Part shown: piece after piece, positions 26,901-34,797 of the stretch
Layout: the number at the start of each line of letters is the position of its first letter
How positions within the stretch are numbered: position 1 is the stretch's first letter
NCBI GenBank assembly: GCA_963667815.1
Contig: OY764021.1
From: Saccharicrinis sp963667815
GTDB lineage: Bacteria > Bacteroidota > Bacteroidia > Bacteroidales > Marinilabiliaceae
Length of the DNA: 64,000 nt
Reading direction: 5' to 3' (one strand)
Program-made: the position numbers and the translations under genes
Notes under the pieces: generated by a model
Told to the model about the DNA's origin: nothing
The model's database searches: none
Seen by the model: the letters and a program-made list of their open reading frames with translations, nothing else

Positions 26901-27693
26901 AACCAGTAGCCTTTCCTTCCAACATTTGATCAACACTTAAAGAACCAATCATATCCAGTTCTTCGGCTTCTACCGAGGCAATAGAAGATGTTAATACTCG
27001 CTTATCAATCACCTGATAACCGGTTACAACCACATCATCCAATTCGGTGATAACTGAGAGCATTTGGATTTTATACATTTCTTTTTCAGGATCTATGGGG
27101 ACTTCCATATTTTCAAATCCCACATAAGAAAATACCAGTTTCATCCCATCCTGTAAATAAGGAAGTACAAAATCAAATTCACCATTCACATCTGTAATAG
27201 CTCCCAGAATAGAATTTGTGATATTGATATTTACCCCAATGAGTGTTTCTCCGGTTTCTGAATCCTTGACTACACCTTTTACCCTGACTTTTTTACGGAT
27301 CTCTTGTTGAGTTCCCTGCTCCTCCACACTCTTCCTTTTCACAATAATGACATCTCCGGCCATAGTATACGTATAATCCGTATACTCAAAAACATCCTCC
27401 AGAATTTCCTTAACCGGAGTATCTTTTTTATTGACCGAAATATGATCAAGGTTGCGGACATTAGCATCACTCAAAAAGTAGCTATAATCACTCTTTTCCC
27501 TAATCTCTTCCAATAATTCAATGATATTAATATCATCGGCCTGCAAGCTTATTTTCTTGTTTTGAGAAAAACTACTTGCCGACACCGTCATGGTTCCAAT
27601 TGCAATCAGCAATAATGAAATTTTCATAATGAGCCAAATTTTACCTGGACCAGTGCGTGTAGCACAAGTCATGCGAAAATGTTTTTTTTTCAT
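23977..27693 (-). CDS. SusC/RagA-family TonB-dependent transporter with STN signalling domain
   Basis: Outer-membrane importer. From the ATG at 27693 it has 1238 residues: signal region with the anchor LIMKISLLLIAIGTMTVSASSFSQ, an STN domain (about 50-115) that would contact the FecR anti-sigma factor, a carboxypeptidase-like domain (VKGVVKDSETGETLIGVNI), a plug domain with VDQMLEGKATGLMI and GTRAANGVIVITTKRG, and a 22-strand barrel ending in SLNLNISF. A reading 24 codons longer starts at a GTG inside a hairpin just after the anti-sigma gene and is rejected. The STN domain plus the adjacent sigma/anti-sigma genes imply self-induction when substrate is bound. It is co-transcribed with susD, 12 nt downstream. 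Confidence 0.95.
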   Translation of the reverse strand: MKKKHFRMTCATRTGPGKIWLIMKISLLLIAIGTMTVSASSFSQNKKISLQADDINIIELLEEIREKSDYSYFLSDANVRNLDHISVNKKDTPVKEILEDVFEYTDYTYTMAGDVIIVKRKSVEEQGTQQEIRKKVRVKGVVKDSETGETLIGVNINITNSILGAITDVNGEFDFVLPYLQDGMKLVFSYVGFENMEVPIDPEKEMYKIQMLSVITELDDVVVTGYQVIDKRVLTSSIASVEAEELDMIGSLSVDQMLEGKATGLMITNQSSTPGAAAKVRIRGGSTFTGNQSPLWVIDGVIYEDPVPLSADEINSFDNINLIGNALTGINPQDIAKIDVLKDASATAIYGTRAANGVIVITTKRGKEGKPSLSYSGGLSVVRAPQYSDFNLMNSKERIDVSREIYENNLGFSSSYDNVDRIGYEGALMNHWDGTYNFEQFQNQVSYLETLNADWFGELYRPAVKQQHSLNASGGSKNARYYFSLGYDDQQGTEKNVDLNRITTRSNLDLDLRDNILLSFRMSGSVQKATYNHNSVNPFNTAYYTSRAVPIYDEDGDYFYQNKQMYSGVNGYVYGRYNILNEMENSEKNITNKDLALSASLRWNFLNNFRFTSLVSYRNTTNLTEEWINEDTYYIAGLRTYDAFEEMIAEDVNKGSTVPFGGIYSGGMVSQDTYSITNQLNYNKVINGKHVFNVNLGQEARSANYWGATGFQVPGYNHYQGRGFIVLDHPSYSTSSGGIDFESYDYDAMISWLTDKGGVSVYPNITDKVKNSMSVFGILNYVYDNRYVVNLNMRSDGSNTFGQYQRYKFKPAWSVSARWNIHKEAFMGGNNLFDELALRASYGVRGTMPNASPYLLISNYGRYSSVYYPETTARLSEFPNANLRWEKTETVNIGLNYSLLKGRINGAFDYAYSKSNDLIQSRPVSLVNGSSSQLYNAGSKDVTSYEFSIRTVNIKKDKFGWSTNFNLSYDKDRVLEGFEEGVQYNLTVKDYLSGSIYREGFPTNGFFSYQFDGLTEEGLPTFKHLVEEDMTPEQQLEAMLVYEGSRVPLYYGGFGTQVKYGNLSLSANFTYKLGYKTRLLPLYNGNQNLPLPYENINSAFNNRWKQAGDENITNIPVITDYNMRLTSNPDADGYDNVYATNPGYIASAGSNLWRMYDYSDARVVNADHIRLQTITLSYTMPRKWIQGTGIKHLNMGIQASNVAVWAFDKDLTGQDPEQVSGIGMPNLPTYSLNLNISF

Positions 27694-27720
27694 AAATTTG
27701 TAATACTTTTTGTTATACGG

Positions 27721-27770
27721 AGTATTCCTATCGAATACTTTTTGAATGAAGGGGTGCGCCAACACCCCTT
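27721..27770 (-). promoter_or_regulatory. Two hairpins in the leader between anti-sigma factor and susC
   Basis: The 84-nt gap holds two inverted repeats: AAGGGGTG with CACCCCTT (27749-27770), and AGTATTC with GAATACT (27721-27739). In the susC transcript they would fold one after the other, ending 28 nt before the start codon. On the plus strand the first hairpin is followed by a run of T and would be a good terminator for antisense transcription; on the minus strand it lacks a T run, so processing, mRNA stabilisation or partial termination between anti-sigma and susC are more likely. Role inferred. Confidence 0.5.
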
Positions 27771-27777
27771 TTTTTAT

Positions 27778-28974
27778 TTAATTATGAGATGCCAATATTA
27801 CGGTACTGTCTTTAACCTCAATTTTTAAAGACATTTCTAATTCCAGAATCCTTAAAATGTCAGACATATCTTCATACTTAGGTAAATCACCTGAGAATCG
27901 ATGCTTTTTCACTTCTTCATTCTCAAATTGAATATCTACATTATACCATCTGGCAATTTTTGACATAAACGATTCCATGTTCTCGTTTCTAAACACAAAC
28001 CGTCCATCTTTCCACGAAGTGTACAAATAGGTATCAACCTCTTTTATATCCACATTTCCTGTTGTTTTATGAAATACAAGTTGCTGGTTTGGTTTTATTA
28101 ACTCACGTTTAGTTTGTCCGTCAATTAATTGATAATCTATAGCAACACTACCTTCTACCAATGTGGTATATTGGTTTTGATCTTCTTTATATGCTGATAT
28201 ATTAAATTCAGTACCTAAAACCCGTACATTATGATTTTCTGTTTGTACAACAAACGGCTTTTGCTTGTTTTTGGCAACTTTAAAGTAAGCCTCTCCACTT
28301 AGTTTTACAATTCTTAAATCTGAAGCAAATAATGAAGGATACTCTAATTTACTATCTGAATTTAACCACACTTCTGTTCCATCAGGAAGCACTAATTGAT
28401 ACTCTCCTCCTTTAGGTGTAAAAAGTTTATTAACAGATGGTTTGATCAATGTTTGATCATCTTTTTTACTATAAACTAAACGACCATCATTGTTATTAAT
28501 TTCAACACCATCCTGTTCTATTCGGTTAACCTGTCCTTCTTCAAGTTTAAACACTTTACCATCATCAACAATTAACTCAGCCTGAAACCTTCCGGGAGCA
28601 ATAGAAACATGATCAAGTCCTTCTTTACCTTGCCACAAATTAACAGAGATATAAGTAAAAAGACCTATTAGTAGCACGGCCGCAATCGAAGAAATAGTCC
28701 AAACCATTTTTCTTTTGCGGGTAGAATAGCCCAACTTTTGATCATCCATTCTACGTACAAAGGTTTTCCATGCCTTTGTTGTATCCAACTGCTGAATTTT
28801 TTTATTACGACTATAAAACGCAAATTCATTTCTAATTTCCTGATAAACCTTATGGTTATCACCGCTTTGCTTCCAACTTTGTAGAAATTCCCTTTCATGA
28901 TCCTTCAAATCATCCAGGGTTTCTTTTGATATCAGTTGCGAAACTTTAAATATTTCATCTATGTTATTCATCAT
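27778..28974 (-). CDS. FecR-family anti-sigma factor
   Basis: Inner-membrane regulator that holds the ECF sigma factor and relays the signal from the STN domain of SusC. The 398 residues contain a cytoplasmic N-terminal part (about 1-85), one membrane helix (about 90-110, WTISSIAAVLLIGLFTYISV), a FecR domain (about 190-290, with FTPKGGEYQLVLPDGTEVWLNSDSKLEYP and VVQTENHNVRVLGTEFNISAY) and a C-terminal STN-like domain, DUF4974 (VFRNENMESFMSKIARWYNVDIQFEN). It follows the sigma gene by 81 nt and precedes susC, the standard order for Bacteroidota ECF-controlled sus loci. Confidence 0.93.
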   Translation of the reverse strand: MMNNIDEIFKVSQLISKETLDDLKDHEREFLQSWKQSGDNHKVYQEIRNEFAFYSRNKKIQQLDTTKAWKTFVRRMDDQKLGYSTRKRKMVWTISSIAAVLLIGLFTYISVNLWQGKEGLDHVSIAPGRFQAELIVDDGKVFKLEEGQVNRIEQDGVEINNNDGRLVYSKKDDQTLIKPSVNKLFTPKGGEYQLVLPDGTEVWLNSDSKLEYPSLFASDLRIVKLSGEAYFKVAKNKQKPFVVQTENHNVRVLGTEFNISAYKEDQNQYTTLVEGSVAIDYQLIDGQTKRELIKPNQQLVFHKTTGNVDIKEVDTYLYTSWKDGRFVFRNENMESFMSKIARWYNVDIQFENEEVKKHRFSGDLPKYEDMSDILRILELEMSLKIEVKDSTVILASHN

Positions 28975-29055
28975 TGATTTAAGTTACGAAATATTACACA
29001 TCGTAACTAAAAGACGCAATAAAATAACAAGAGGGTGACTAATCAGGATAATTTT

Positions 29056-29616
29056 TTACAAAATAGAAGACATATAAATATAAAGAATCACTAAGAACTC
29101 GTTACCTAATTGGTCTCTAAGTGTTTTGTAAGCTCTTTGTTTTAAGGTTTTTACGGTGTTTATGCTAACGTCAAGTTCCTCTGCTATTTCTTTATTTATA
29201 TATCCTTTTAAAGAAAGACGGATTATTTTTTTTGTTTGTGGAGATAAATTTGAAATGGCATCTTGCAATAAACGATAGGTTTCTTCTTTTAACACTTCAT
29301 CAAGAAATTCTTTATCAGTTAAAAGATTTTTATGTTCCTCAATGGGGGAGTTTTCAATTTTTTTTTCTTTTCGCAACTCACTAATAGAAGCATTTTTTAC
29401 GAGTACATATAAATATTTTCTGAGTGCTTGCTCAGATTCAAATTCTTCATCTTCTTTTTGCCATAATTTAACAAATGCTTCCTGAGCCATATCCTGGCTT
29501 AATGCTGAATTTTTAAAAAATCGATCTGCTACCATACACATAGATGGATACAGCCGATCAAAAAGATCCTTAAACTCAGCACTATCATAAGATATTGTTC
29601 TACCTTCAACTATCAT
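29056..29616 (-). CDS. ECF RNA polymerase sigma factor (Bacteroides expansion type)
   Basis: Extracytoplasmic-function sigma-70 factor of 186 residues. Region 2 (about 12-80) carries YPSMCMVADRFFKNSALSQDMAQEAFVKLW and region 4 (about 115-170) LSPQTKKIIRLSLKGYINKEIAEELDVSINTVKTLKQRA with a clear helix-turn-helix. It is the first gene of the sigma/anti-sigma/susCD operon and should drive that operon when FecR releases it. The 197-nt gap upstream holds no gene except the terminator hairpin of the convergently placed trehalose gene. Confidence 0.93.
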   Translation of the reverse strand: MIVEGRTISYDSAEFKDLFDRLYPSMCMVADRFFKNSALSQDMAQEAFVKLWQKEDEEFESEQALRKYLYVLVKNASISELRKEKKIENSPIEEHKNLLTDKEFLDEVLKEETYRLLQDAISNLSPQTKKIIRLSLKGYINKEIAEELDVSINTVKTLKQRAYKTLRDQLGNEFLVILYIYMSSIL

Positions 29617-29763
29617 TTATTCAAAAAATTGGCGGCAAGATATATATTACATCAGAATTCAACAACATTATTTTAATACCAAACAGGGTATACTTCTTAA
29701 TATTGGCACTTAAATACTTTGCCCCACATAATTAAAGTAGTTGTTGTAATTTCAAAACATAAT

Positions 29764-29798
29764 TCACCCCCTAATATCTATATTAAATTAGGGGGTGA
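29764..29798 (-). terminator. Hairpin after the trehalose synthase/phosphatase gene
   Basis: TCACCCCCTAAT pairs with ATTAGGGGGTGA, a perfect 12-bp stem with an 11-nt loop, starting 15 nt past the stop at 29813. The following minus-strand sequence ATTATGTTTTG is only moderately T-rich, so it is a probable rather than certain terminator. Confidence 0.65.
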
Positions 29799-29812
29799 GA
29801 TAATAATTTTAT

Positions 29813-32014
29813 TTACATACTCTTTAAAAGTTTTCTGACTGCATCAACAGATTCCACTTTGTAGGCAGCTTTAGTATGTTTCATTCCAACCTTTATTGTA
29901 ATGGCATCCTCAGGAAGTTCACGGAACATAAATTCATCAGTCCAGTCATCACCAATAGCCATAATGTAATCGTAAGGTTCGTTATTAAGGAAATTTAATG
30001 CTGCAACACCCTTATTAATACCACCACTTTTAACTTCAATCACCTTATTTCCTTCCATAATTTCAAGGTTGTGATTAGATAGGTGGGTATTCAATTCATC
30101 TTTTAGTTCGTTAGCTCTTAACTCACCCTGATCCGGTTCAGCTTTGCGATAATGCCATACTAACGAATAATTTTTCTCTTCAATAAAGCTTCCTGGAGTG
30201 CGGTCAACAAAATGTTCCATTACAGGACGAACATTAGGCATCCAGTTGTTATTTACAGTAGTAAGCATTTCCCATTCACCTTCTACAGTTTTAAGCCATA
30301 CACCATGTTCACATATTAAATTAACTTTATGTCCAGCAAACCATTTTTCAAGAGTATACCTGTCTCTTCCACTAATAATGGTAACTGTGTTTAACTCGTT
30401 ATCCGTTAGATTTTTGATGATTGCATGTAATTCTTCATCCGGTTTTGCATCCTGAGGATTCTTTTTAAATGGAGCTAAAGTACCATCATAGTCAAGAAAT
30501 ATAGCTCGTTTTTTAGAGTCATGGTATTTTTCAACCAACTTATCAGCTAAGTTTTTAGTAATTCTCTTTGCCAAAAAGTCATTCTGCACGCTCTCTGCCT
30601 TTTGTAGCGATTTAACAAATTCATTAGCCCATTTAAAAATATCATAGCGTTGAATACGCTCTTTCATATAGGCCATTCTGCTTTTTTGTTCATCAATAGG
30701 CATTGTTAAAGCTTGGTAGATACTATCGGCCATATCCTCATCATCAACAGGATTAATCAATAGTGCTTCTCCCATCTCTTTAGCTACTCCAGCCATTTCG
30801 CTGAGTATTAAGACTCCGGTATTATTAATTCTGGAAGCTACATATTCTTTAGCAACCAGATTCATTCCATCACGAACAGGAGTAATTAATGCCACGTCAC
30901 ATGAACTGTACAGTTCTATTAAATTATTAAATGGTAACGAACGATAGAAGTACCAGATAGGCGTATAATTTATAGTACCATAAGCTCCGTTAATTTGTCC
31001 TACAAGTTCATCAACTTCTTTCTTTAATAGTTGATAGTGATCCACTTGTCCTCTTGAAGGAACAGCAAGCATAATAAGTGTAACCTTTTGTCTGAATTCA
31101 GGATATTTCTCCAGAAAACGGGCAAAAGCAGTAAGTCGATTAGGGATTCCCTTGGTATAATCCAATCTGTCTATGGATAAAATCAGTTTACGTTCCGGTG
31201 ATGATAGGAAGTATTTATCCAACTCTTGGTGAAGTTCAGATTTTTCACTAACAGATTTTAAACTAACGTTTTGAGCGTTACTTGTGAATTTTTCATAGTC
31301 AATACCCATAGGAAACGAATCAGCGATAATAATTCGTTCGTCAATATGAATTTGGTTGAACGAGATCTCGTAACCAAACAGACGTCTAACGCAACTAAAG
31401 AAGTGTCGTTCGTAATCATAAGTGTGAAAACCAATCAGGTCAGCGCCAAGCATTCCCTTAATGATTTCTTTTCGCCAAGGTAGCATTCTGAATACCTCAT
31501 AAGAAGGAAATGGAATATGCAAAAAGAAACCTACTGTAACATTGGGTTTCTTTGATTTAATCATGTCAGGTACTAATAATAATTGATAATCATGTACCCA
31601 AACTGCATCACCATCCTCTAATGTTTCTACTGCTTTATCTGCAAATTTTTGATTTACAGCTTTGTAAATTTCCCAGTCTGCCTGGTTAAAATCTGCAAAT
31701 TGAGTAAAGTAGTGAAATAGCGGCCAGATAGTGCGGTTACTAAAACCTTCATAAAACAAATGAATTTCTTCAGAGTTTAAATGAACAGAAGCGCACTTCT
31801 CTTTGTTAAATAAATTGTTGATTTTCTGTTGCTTTTCATCAGAAATAGTATCGCTATCTATTCCAGGCCAGCCGATCCAGGTACCTCCATAATCTTTATA
31901 AATGGATTTCATACCTGTGGCTAGGCCCCCAACACTAGCTTCGAGAGAGATTTCTTCTCCCTCCTCTTTAATGCTAAAGGGGAGTCTGTTTGAAACAATG
32001 TGAATTTTTTGCAT
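29813..32014 (-). CDS. Bifunctional trehalose-6-phosphate synthase/phosphatase (OtsA-OtsB fusion)
   Basis: Makes trehalose in two steps: UDP-glucose plus glucose-6-phosphate to trehalose-6-phosphate, then dephosphorylation. Of 733 residues, the first 470 or so are a GT20 synthase (SNRLPFSI at the N-terminus, VWVHDYQLLLVP at about 145, GFFLHIPFPSYEVFRMLPWR, the nucleotide-binding DRLDYTKGIPNRL at about 280 and SPVRDGMNLVAKEYVA-like TPVRDGMNLVAKEYVAS at about 378). Residues about 490-733 are a HAD-type phosphatase with FLDYDGTLAPF (nucleophile in DYDGT) and AIGDDWTDEFMFREL. Fused proteins are common in Bacteroidota. It is divergent from the GH15 gene, suggesting paired control of trehalose synthesis and breakdown. 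It is cytoplasmic, with no signal peptide. Confidence 0.94.
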   Translation of the reverse strand: MQKIHIVSNRLPFSIKEEGEEISLEASVGGLATGMKSIYKDYGGTWIGWPGIDSDTISDEKQQKINNLFNKEKCASVHLNSEEIHLFYEGFSNRTIWPLFHYFTQFADFNQADWEIYKAVNQKFADKAVETLEDGDAVWVHDYQLLLVPDMIKSKKPNVTVGFFLHIPFPSYEVFRMLPWRKEIIKGMLGADLIGFHTYDYERHFFSCVRRLFGYEISFNQIHIDERIIIADSFPMGIDYEKFTSNAQNVSLKSVSEKSELHQELDKYFLSSPERKLILSIDRLDYTKGIPNRLTAFARFLEKYPEFRQKVTLIMLAVPSRGQVDHYQLLKKEVDELVGQINGAYGTINYTPIWYFYRSLPFNNLIELYSSCDVALITPVRDGMNLVAKEYVASRINNTGVLILSEMAGVAKEMGEALLINPVDDEDMADSIYQALTMPIDEQKSRMAYMKERIQRYDIFKWANEFVKSLQKAESVQNDFLAKRITKNLADKLVEKYHDSKKRAIFLDYDGTLAPFKKNPQDAKPDEELHAIIKNLTDNELNTVTIISGRDRYTLEKWFAGHKVNLICEHGVWLKTVEGEWEMLTTVNNNWMPNVRPVMEHFVDRTPGSFIEEKNYSLVWHYRKAEPDQGELRANELKDELNTHLSNHNLEIMEGNKVIEVKSGGINKGVAALNFLNNEPYDYIMAIGDDWTDEFMFRELPEDAITIKVGMKHTKAAYKVESVDAVRKLLKSM

Positions 32015-32072
32015 AGATATAGCGTTTTTTATTTGAATTTTAGAAATATTACTCTTTTTTTTGAGGTTACTA

Positions 32073-32105
32073 CAAATTTAACCAATAATTTTTAATATAG
32101 TTCAA
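32073..32105 (-). promoter_or_regulatory. Possible Bacteroidota-type promoter for the trehalose synthase gene
   Basis: On the minus strand TAAATTTG (32080-32073) matches the -7 consensus TAnnTTTG, and TTG at 32105-32103 could be the -33 element with a 22-nt spacer, slightly longer than the usual 19-21. It would start transcription about 50 nt before the ATG at 32014. No equally good match is seen for the divergent GH15 gene. Confidence 0.4.
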
Positions 32106-32108
32106 TAT

Positions 32109-33914
32109 ATGGAGAATCTGAATTACGGGATTATCGGAAATTGTAAATCTGCTGCATTAGTTTCTGAAAAGGGAAGTATCGATTGGTTATGTTTGCCAAA
32201 ATTTGATGCACCATCAGTTTTTGCAAAACTGTTGGATGAAAACAAAGGGGGAGCTTTAGATATCGAACCCAAAAATTTATTATCAATAGGTCAGGAGTAT
32301 ATTGATAGAACAAATCTTTTATGTACTCGATTTATTTGTGAGGAAGGCGTATTTGAAGTGATTGACTTTATGCCTCGTTATAAAACATCGCAAGGTTCAG
32401 CGTATGCTCCACCAGATGTAGTGAGAGTATTTAATAGAATTAGTGGTGCTCCGGTATTTAAAGTTAAATATCAGCCAAAGTTGGAGTATGGGCTACATCC
32501 AACAGTGCTTTCAGTTCATTCTAAATTTATTAAAGCTGTTACAAAAAAGGGCGCATATGATTCACTTTATATGTACTCAGATTTTGATTTTAAGGATATT
32601 ACTGAAAGCAATGAAATCACTTTAACTTCAAGTAAGTTCATGCTTGTTAGCTATAATCAGAAGTTGTTAAAACAAGATATACATCGTGTAAAACTTCAAA
32701 TGGAGCGTACCAAAGTGTATTGGTTAAACTGGTCGGAAAGAACTACAACTTTTAGTAAGTATAATGACGAAATTAACCGAAGTGCTTTAACATTAAAGTT
32801 ATTGAGTTACCAAAAAACTGGTGCTGTTTTAGCGGCGTTAACAACTTCATTACCCGAAACAATAGGAGAAGTTCGTAACTGGGATTATCGTTACTGCTGG
32901 ATTCGAGATGGTTCAATGGTGGTTAAAATACTGAATCAGGTAAATCATAAAACCGTTGCCAAAGATTATTTAAACTTCATCATCAATATTCTTCCGGAAA
33001 AAGATGAGAAGATGCAAATTATGTATGGCATTAGTGGAGAAAAGAAACTGTCGGAATATGAACTTCCACACTTTTCCGGATATGCAGATTCAAAACCGGT
33101 GAGAGTGGGAAATGCAGCCTATAAGCAAAAGCAAAATGATATTTATGGTATTTTGATGGATGCTATATATCAGCACTTTAGTTTGTATTCTGCTACGCTT
33201 GACTTTAGTGAAGATCTATGGACGGTTGTGCGAAATGTTGTTAAAATGGTGGAGCGTAACTGGAAAAAACCGGATAAAGGTATCTGGGAAATTCGTGGCG
33301 AAAGCAAGCATTTTACCTTTAGTAAGGTTTTATGTTGGGTAGCTATTGACAGAGCACAAAAAATTGCTGCATTGTTAGAGCAGGAATCATACATGAAGAA
33401 GTGGAAAAAGCTGGAAGATAAAATCAGAGAAGATATTGAAAATAACGCTTGGTCGGAGGAGAAACAATCCTACACACAAGCTTATGGTAACGAGGATCTG
33501 GATGCCTCTGTTCTTTTGATGGAAAGCTATGGATTTATTGATGGTAAAAATGAAAGATACCGATCAACAGTTTATGCTATTCAAAAGGAATTAGAGCATG
33601 AAGGTTTGATGTATAGGTATGCAAATCATGATGATTTTGGATTACCAAAGAGTGCGTTTACAATTTGTGCTTTCTGGTTGGTTAATGCTTTATATAAAAT
33701 AGGAGAGAAGCAAGCTGCAATTGAGCGTTTTGAGAAACTATTGGTTTATAGCAATCATTTAGGATTGTATAGCGAAGATTTAGATTTTAAAACTAAACGG
33801 CAGTTAGGTAATTTCCCTCAGGCATATTCGCATTTAGCATTAATTGAAACTGCAATTAATATTTCGGAAGGAGAGGTTTCAAAAGAAGAAAAAATTATGA
33901 ATGCCATTGGCTAG
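32109..33914 (+). CDS. Glycoside hydrolase family 15 protein (trehalase/glucoamylase-like)
   Basis: Cytoplasmic inverting alpha-glucosidase of 601 residues, without signal peptide. The N-terminal beta-sandwich starts with the family signature YGIIGNCKSAALVSEKGSIDWLCLPKFDAPSVFAKLL (positions 6-42), and the (alpha/alpha)6 barrel shows NWDYRYCWIRDGSMVV (about 258), GIWEIRGESKHFTFSKVLCWVAIDRA (about 395, containing a catalytic glutamate region) and GNFPQAYSHLALIETA at the end. Relatives with this architecture include actinobacterial trehalases, and the divergent trehalose synthase gene fits trehalose as substrate. Glucoamylase activity on maltodextrin is the alternative. Confidence 0.9.
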   Translation: MENLNYGIIGNCKSAALVSEKGSIDWLCLPKFDAPSVFAKLLDENKGGALDIEPKNLLSIGQEYIDRTNLLCTRFICEEGVFEVIDFMPRYKTSQGSAYAPPDVVRVFNRISGAPVFKVKYQPKLEYGLHPTVLSVHSKFIKAVTKKGAYDSLYMYSDFDFKDITESNEITLTSSKFMLVSYNQKLLKQDIHRVKLQMERTKVYWLNWSERTTTFSKYNDEINRSALTLKLLSYQKTGAVLAALTTSLPETIGEVRNWDYRYCWIRDGSMVVKILNQVNHKTVAKDYLNFIINILPEKDEKMQIMYGISGEKKLSEYELPHFSGYADSKPVRVGNAAYKQKQNDIYGILMDAIYQHFSLYSATLDFSEDLWTVVRNVVKMVERNWKKPDKGIWEIRGESKHFTFSKVLCWVAIDRAQKIAALLEQESYMKKWKKLEDKIREDIENNAWSEEKQSYTQAYGNEDLDASVLLMESYGFIDGKNERYRSTVYAIQKELEHEGLMYRYANHDDFGLPKSAFTICAFWLVNALYKIGEKQAAIERFEKLLVYSNHLGLYSEDLDFKTKRQLGNFPQAYSHLALIETAINISEGEVSKEEKIMNAIG

Positions 33915-33921
33915 TTTAAAA

Positions 33922-33967
33922 TTAATCCGCATTCAGCAGTGTAATAGAACTGCTGAATGCGGATTAA
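33922..33967. terminator. Strong bidirectional terminator between convergent genes
   Basis: TTAATCCGCATTCAGCAG and CTGCTGAATGCGGATTAA form a perfect 18-bp stem with a 10-nt loop, placed between the GH15 stop (33914) and the stop of the minus-strand gene at 33970. The minus-strand RNA continues AATTTT; the plus strand continues with a weaker T stretch. Confidence 0.85.
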
Positions 33968-33969
33968 AA

Positions 33970-34596
33970 CTACTTTAATAATTTTACAAATTCACTTCTA
34001 AAGTAGTTTGTGTTTTCGGCCTTATATTCTTCAGGTTTCTTTTTCCATTCTACCATAATACTTTCAACCGGGTACTTTACTAAAAGTGCCACTTGTTCAT
34101 TAGTAATATTTGCCGTTCCGGTAAAAATAGTAACATGGTATTTTTCTCTGGCATCAGTGTTTATATTTTCATCCAGCGTAAGTTGAACCTGTTTTTCATC
34201 TTTAAGTTTTAATGTAACAACGGTTCCCTCTTTTAAATATCCAAAATAGCGATTTCCATCTCCTAAATAGGTTTCCCACATAAATTCAATTTTCGGCTGT
34301 CCATTTACAATAAAGCATTTGGCCTTTCCTCGTATTTTATTTTTAGGGTTACCAAAAAAACGATCTAATCGATCACTTGTACTAAAATAAATTTCAGTCA
34401 TTTCACCTTCAGCATTTACATCGTTAGAAATGCTTGTAGGTTCTATTTTTACATCTTCAGTAGCTTCTGTTTTATATTCCCATGTACCATCATTATATAA
34501 AATAACAGTCTTTCCTTCGGTGGTTGTAGCTTCTTGAGTTTGTGCAATGCTTATTACTGAACAGAGTAAAGCAATAACTATAAATACTATTTTCAT
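33970..34596 (-). CDS. Secreted protein of unknown function
   Basis: Exported 208-residue protein with a clear signal peptide (MKIVFIVIALLCSVISIAQ). The mature N-terminus GKTVILYNDGTWEYK is a short motif frequent in secreted Bacteroidota proteins. The rest (about 75-205) is predicted beta-rich, with FFGNPKNKIRGKAKCFIVNGQPKIEF and EKYHVTIFTGTANITNEQVALL. I do not recognise a catalytic motif. It is monocistronic, ending at the strong bidirectional terminator; the 201-nt gap upstream holds nothing I can name. Confidence 0.75.
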   Translation of the reverse strand: MKIVFIVIALLCSVISIAQTQEATTTEGKTVILYNDGTWEYKTEATEDVKIEPTSISNDVNAEGEMTEIYFSTSDRLDRFFGNPKNKIRGKAKCFIVNGQPKIEFMWETYLGDGNRYFGYLKEGTVVTLKLKDEKQVQLTLDENINTDAREKYHVTIFTGTANITNEQVALLVKYPVESIMVEWKKKPEEYKAENTNYFRSEFVKLLK

Positions 34597-34797
34597 ATCT
34601 GAATAAAATTTAAATTTATTTTCATTGGTCAGAAGAAACGCTCAAAATAAACAATCATCCTATTGTATAATAAATGAGATGATCAAGTTTATATGGTTCT
34701 TTCATATTATTAATTAAATAACTTAGGTTAGTATAATTAATAAAGGTCATGAATATAGTATTTTTATTTTGCAGTATGGCTTCTATGGCTCCAAGAC

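Noticed and set aside
27694..27765. Longer SusC beginning at a GTG just after the anti-sigma gene
   Set aside because: The start would lie inside a hairpin and adds a hydrophilic tail; the ATG at 27693 opens with the usual MKKKHF-type start of STN-containing SusC proteins.
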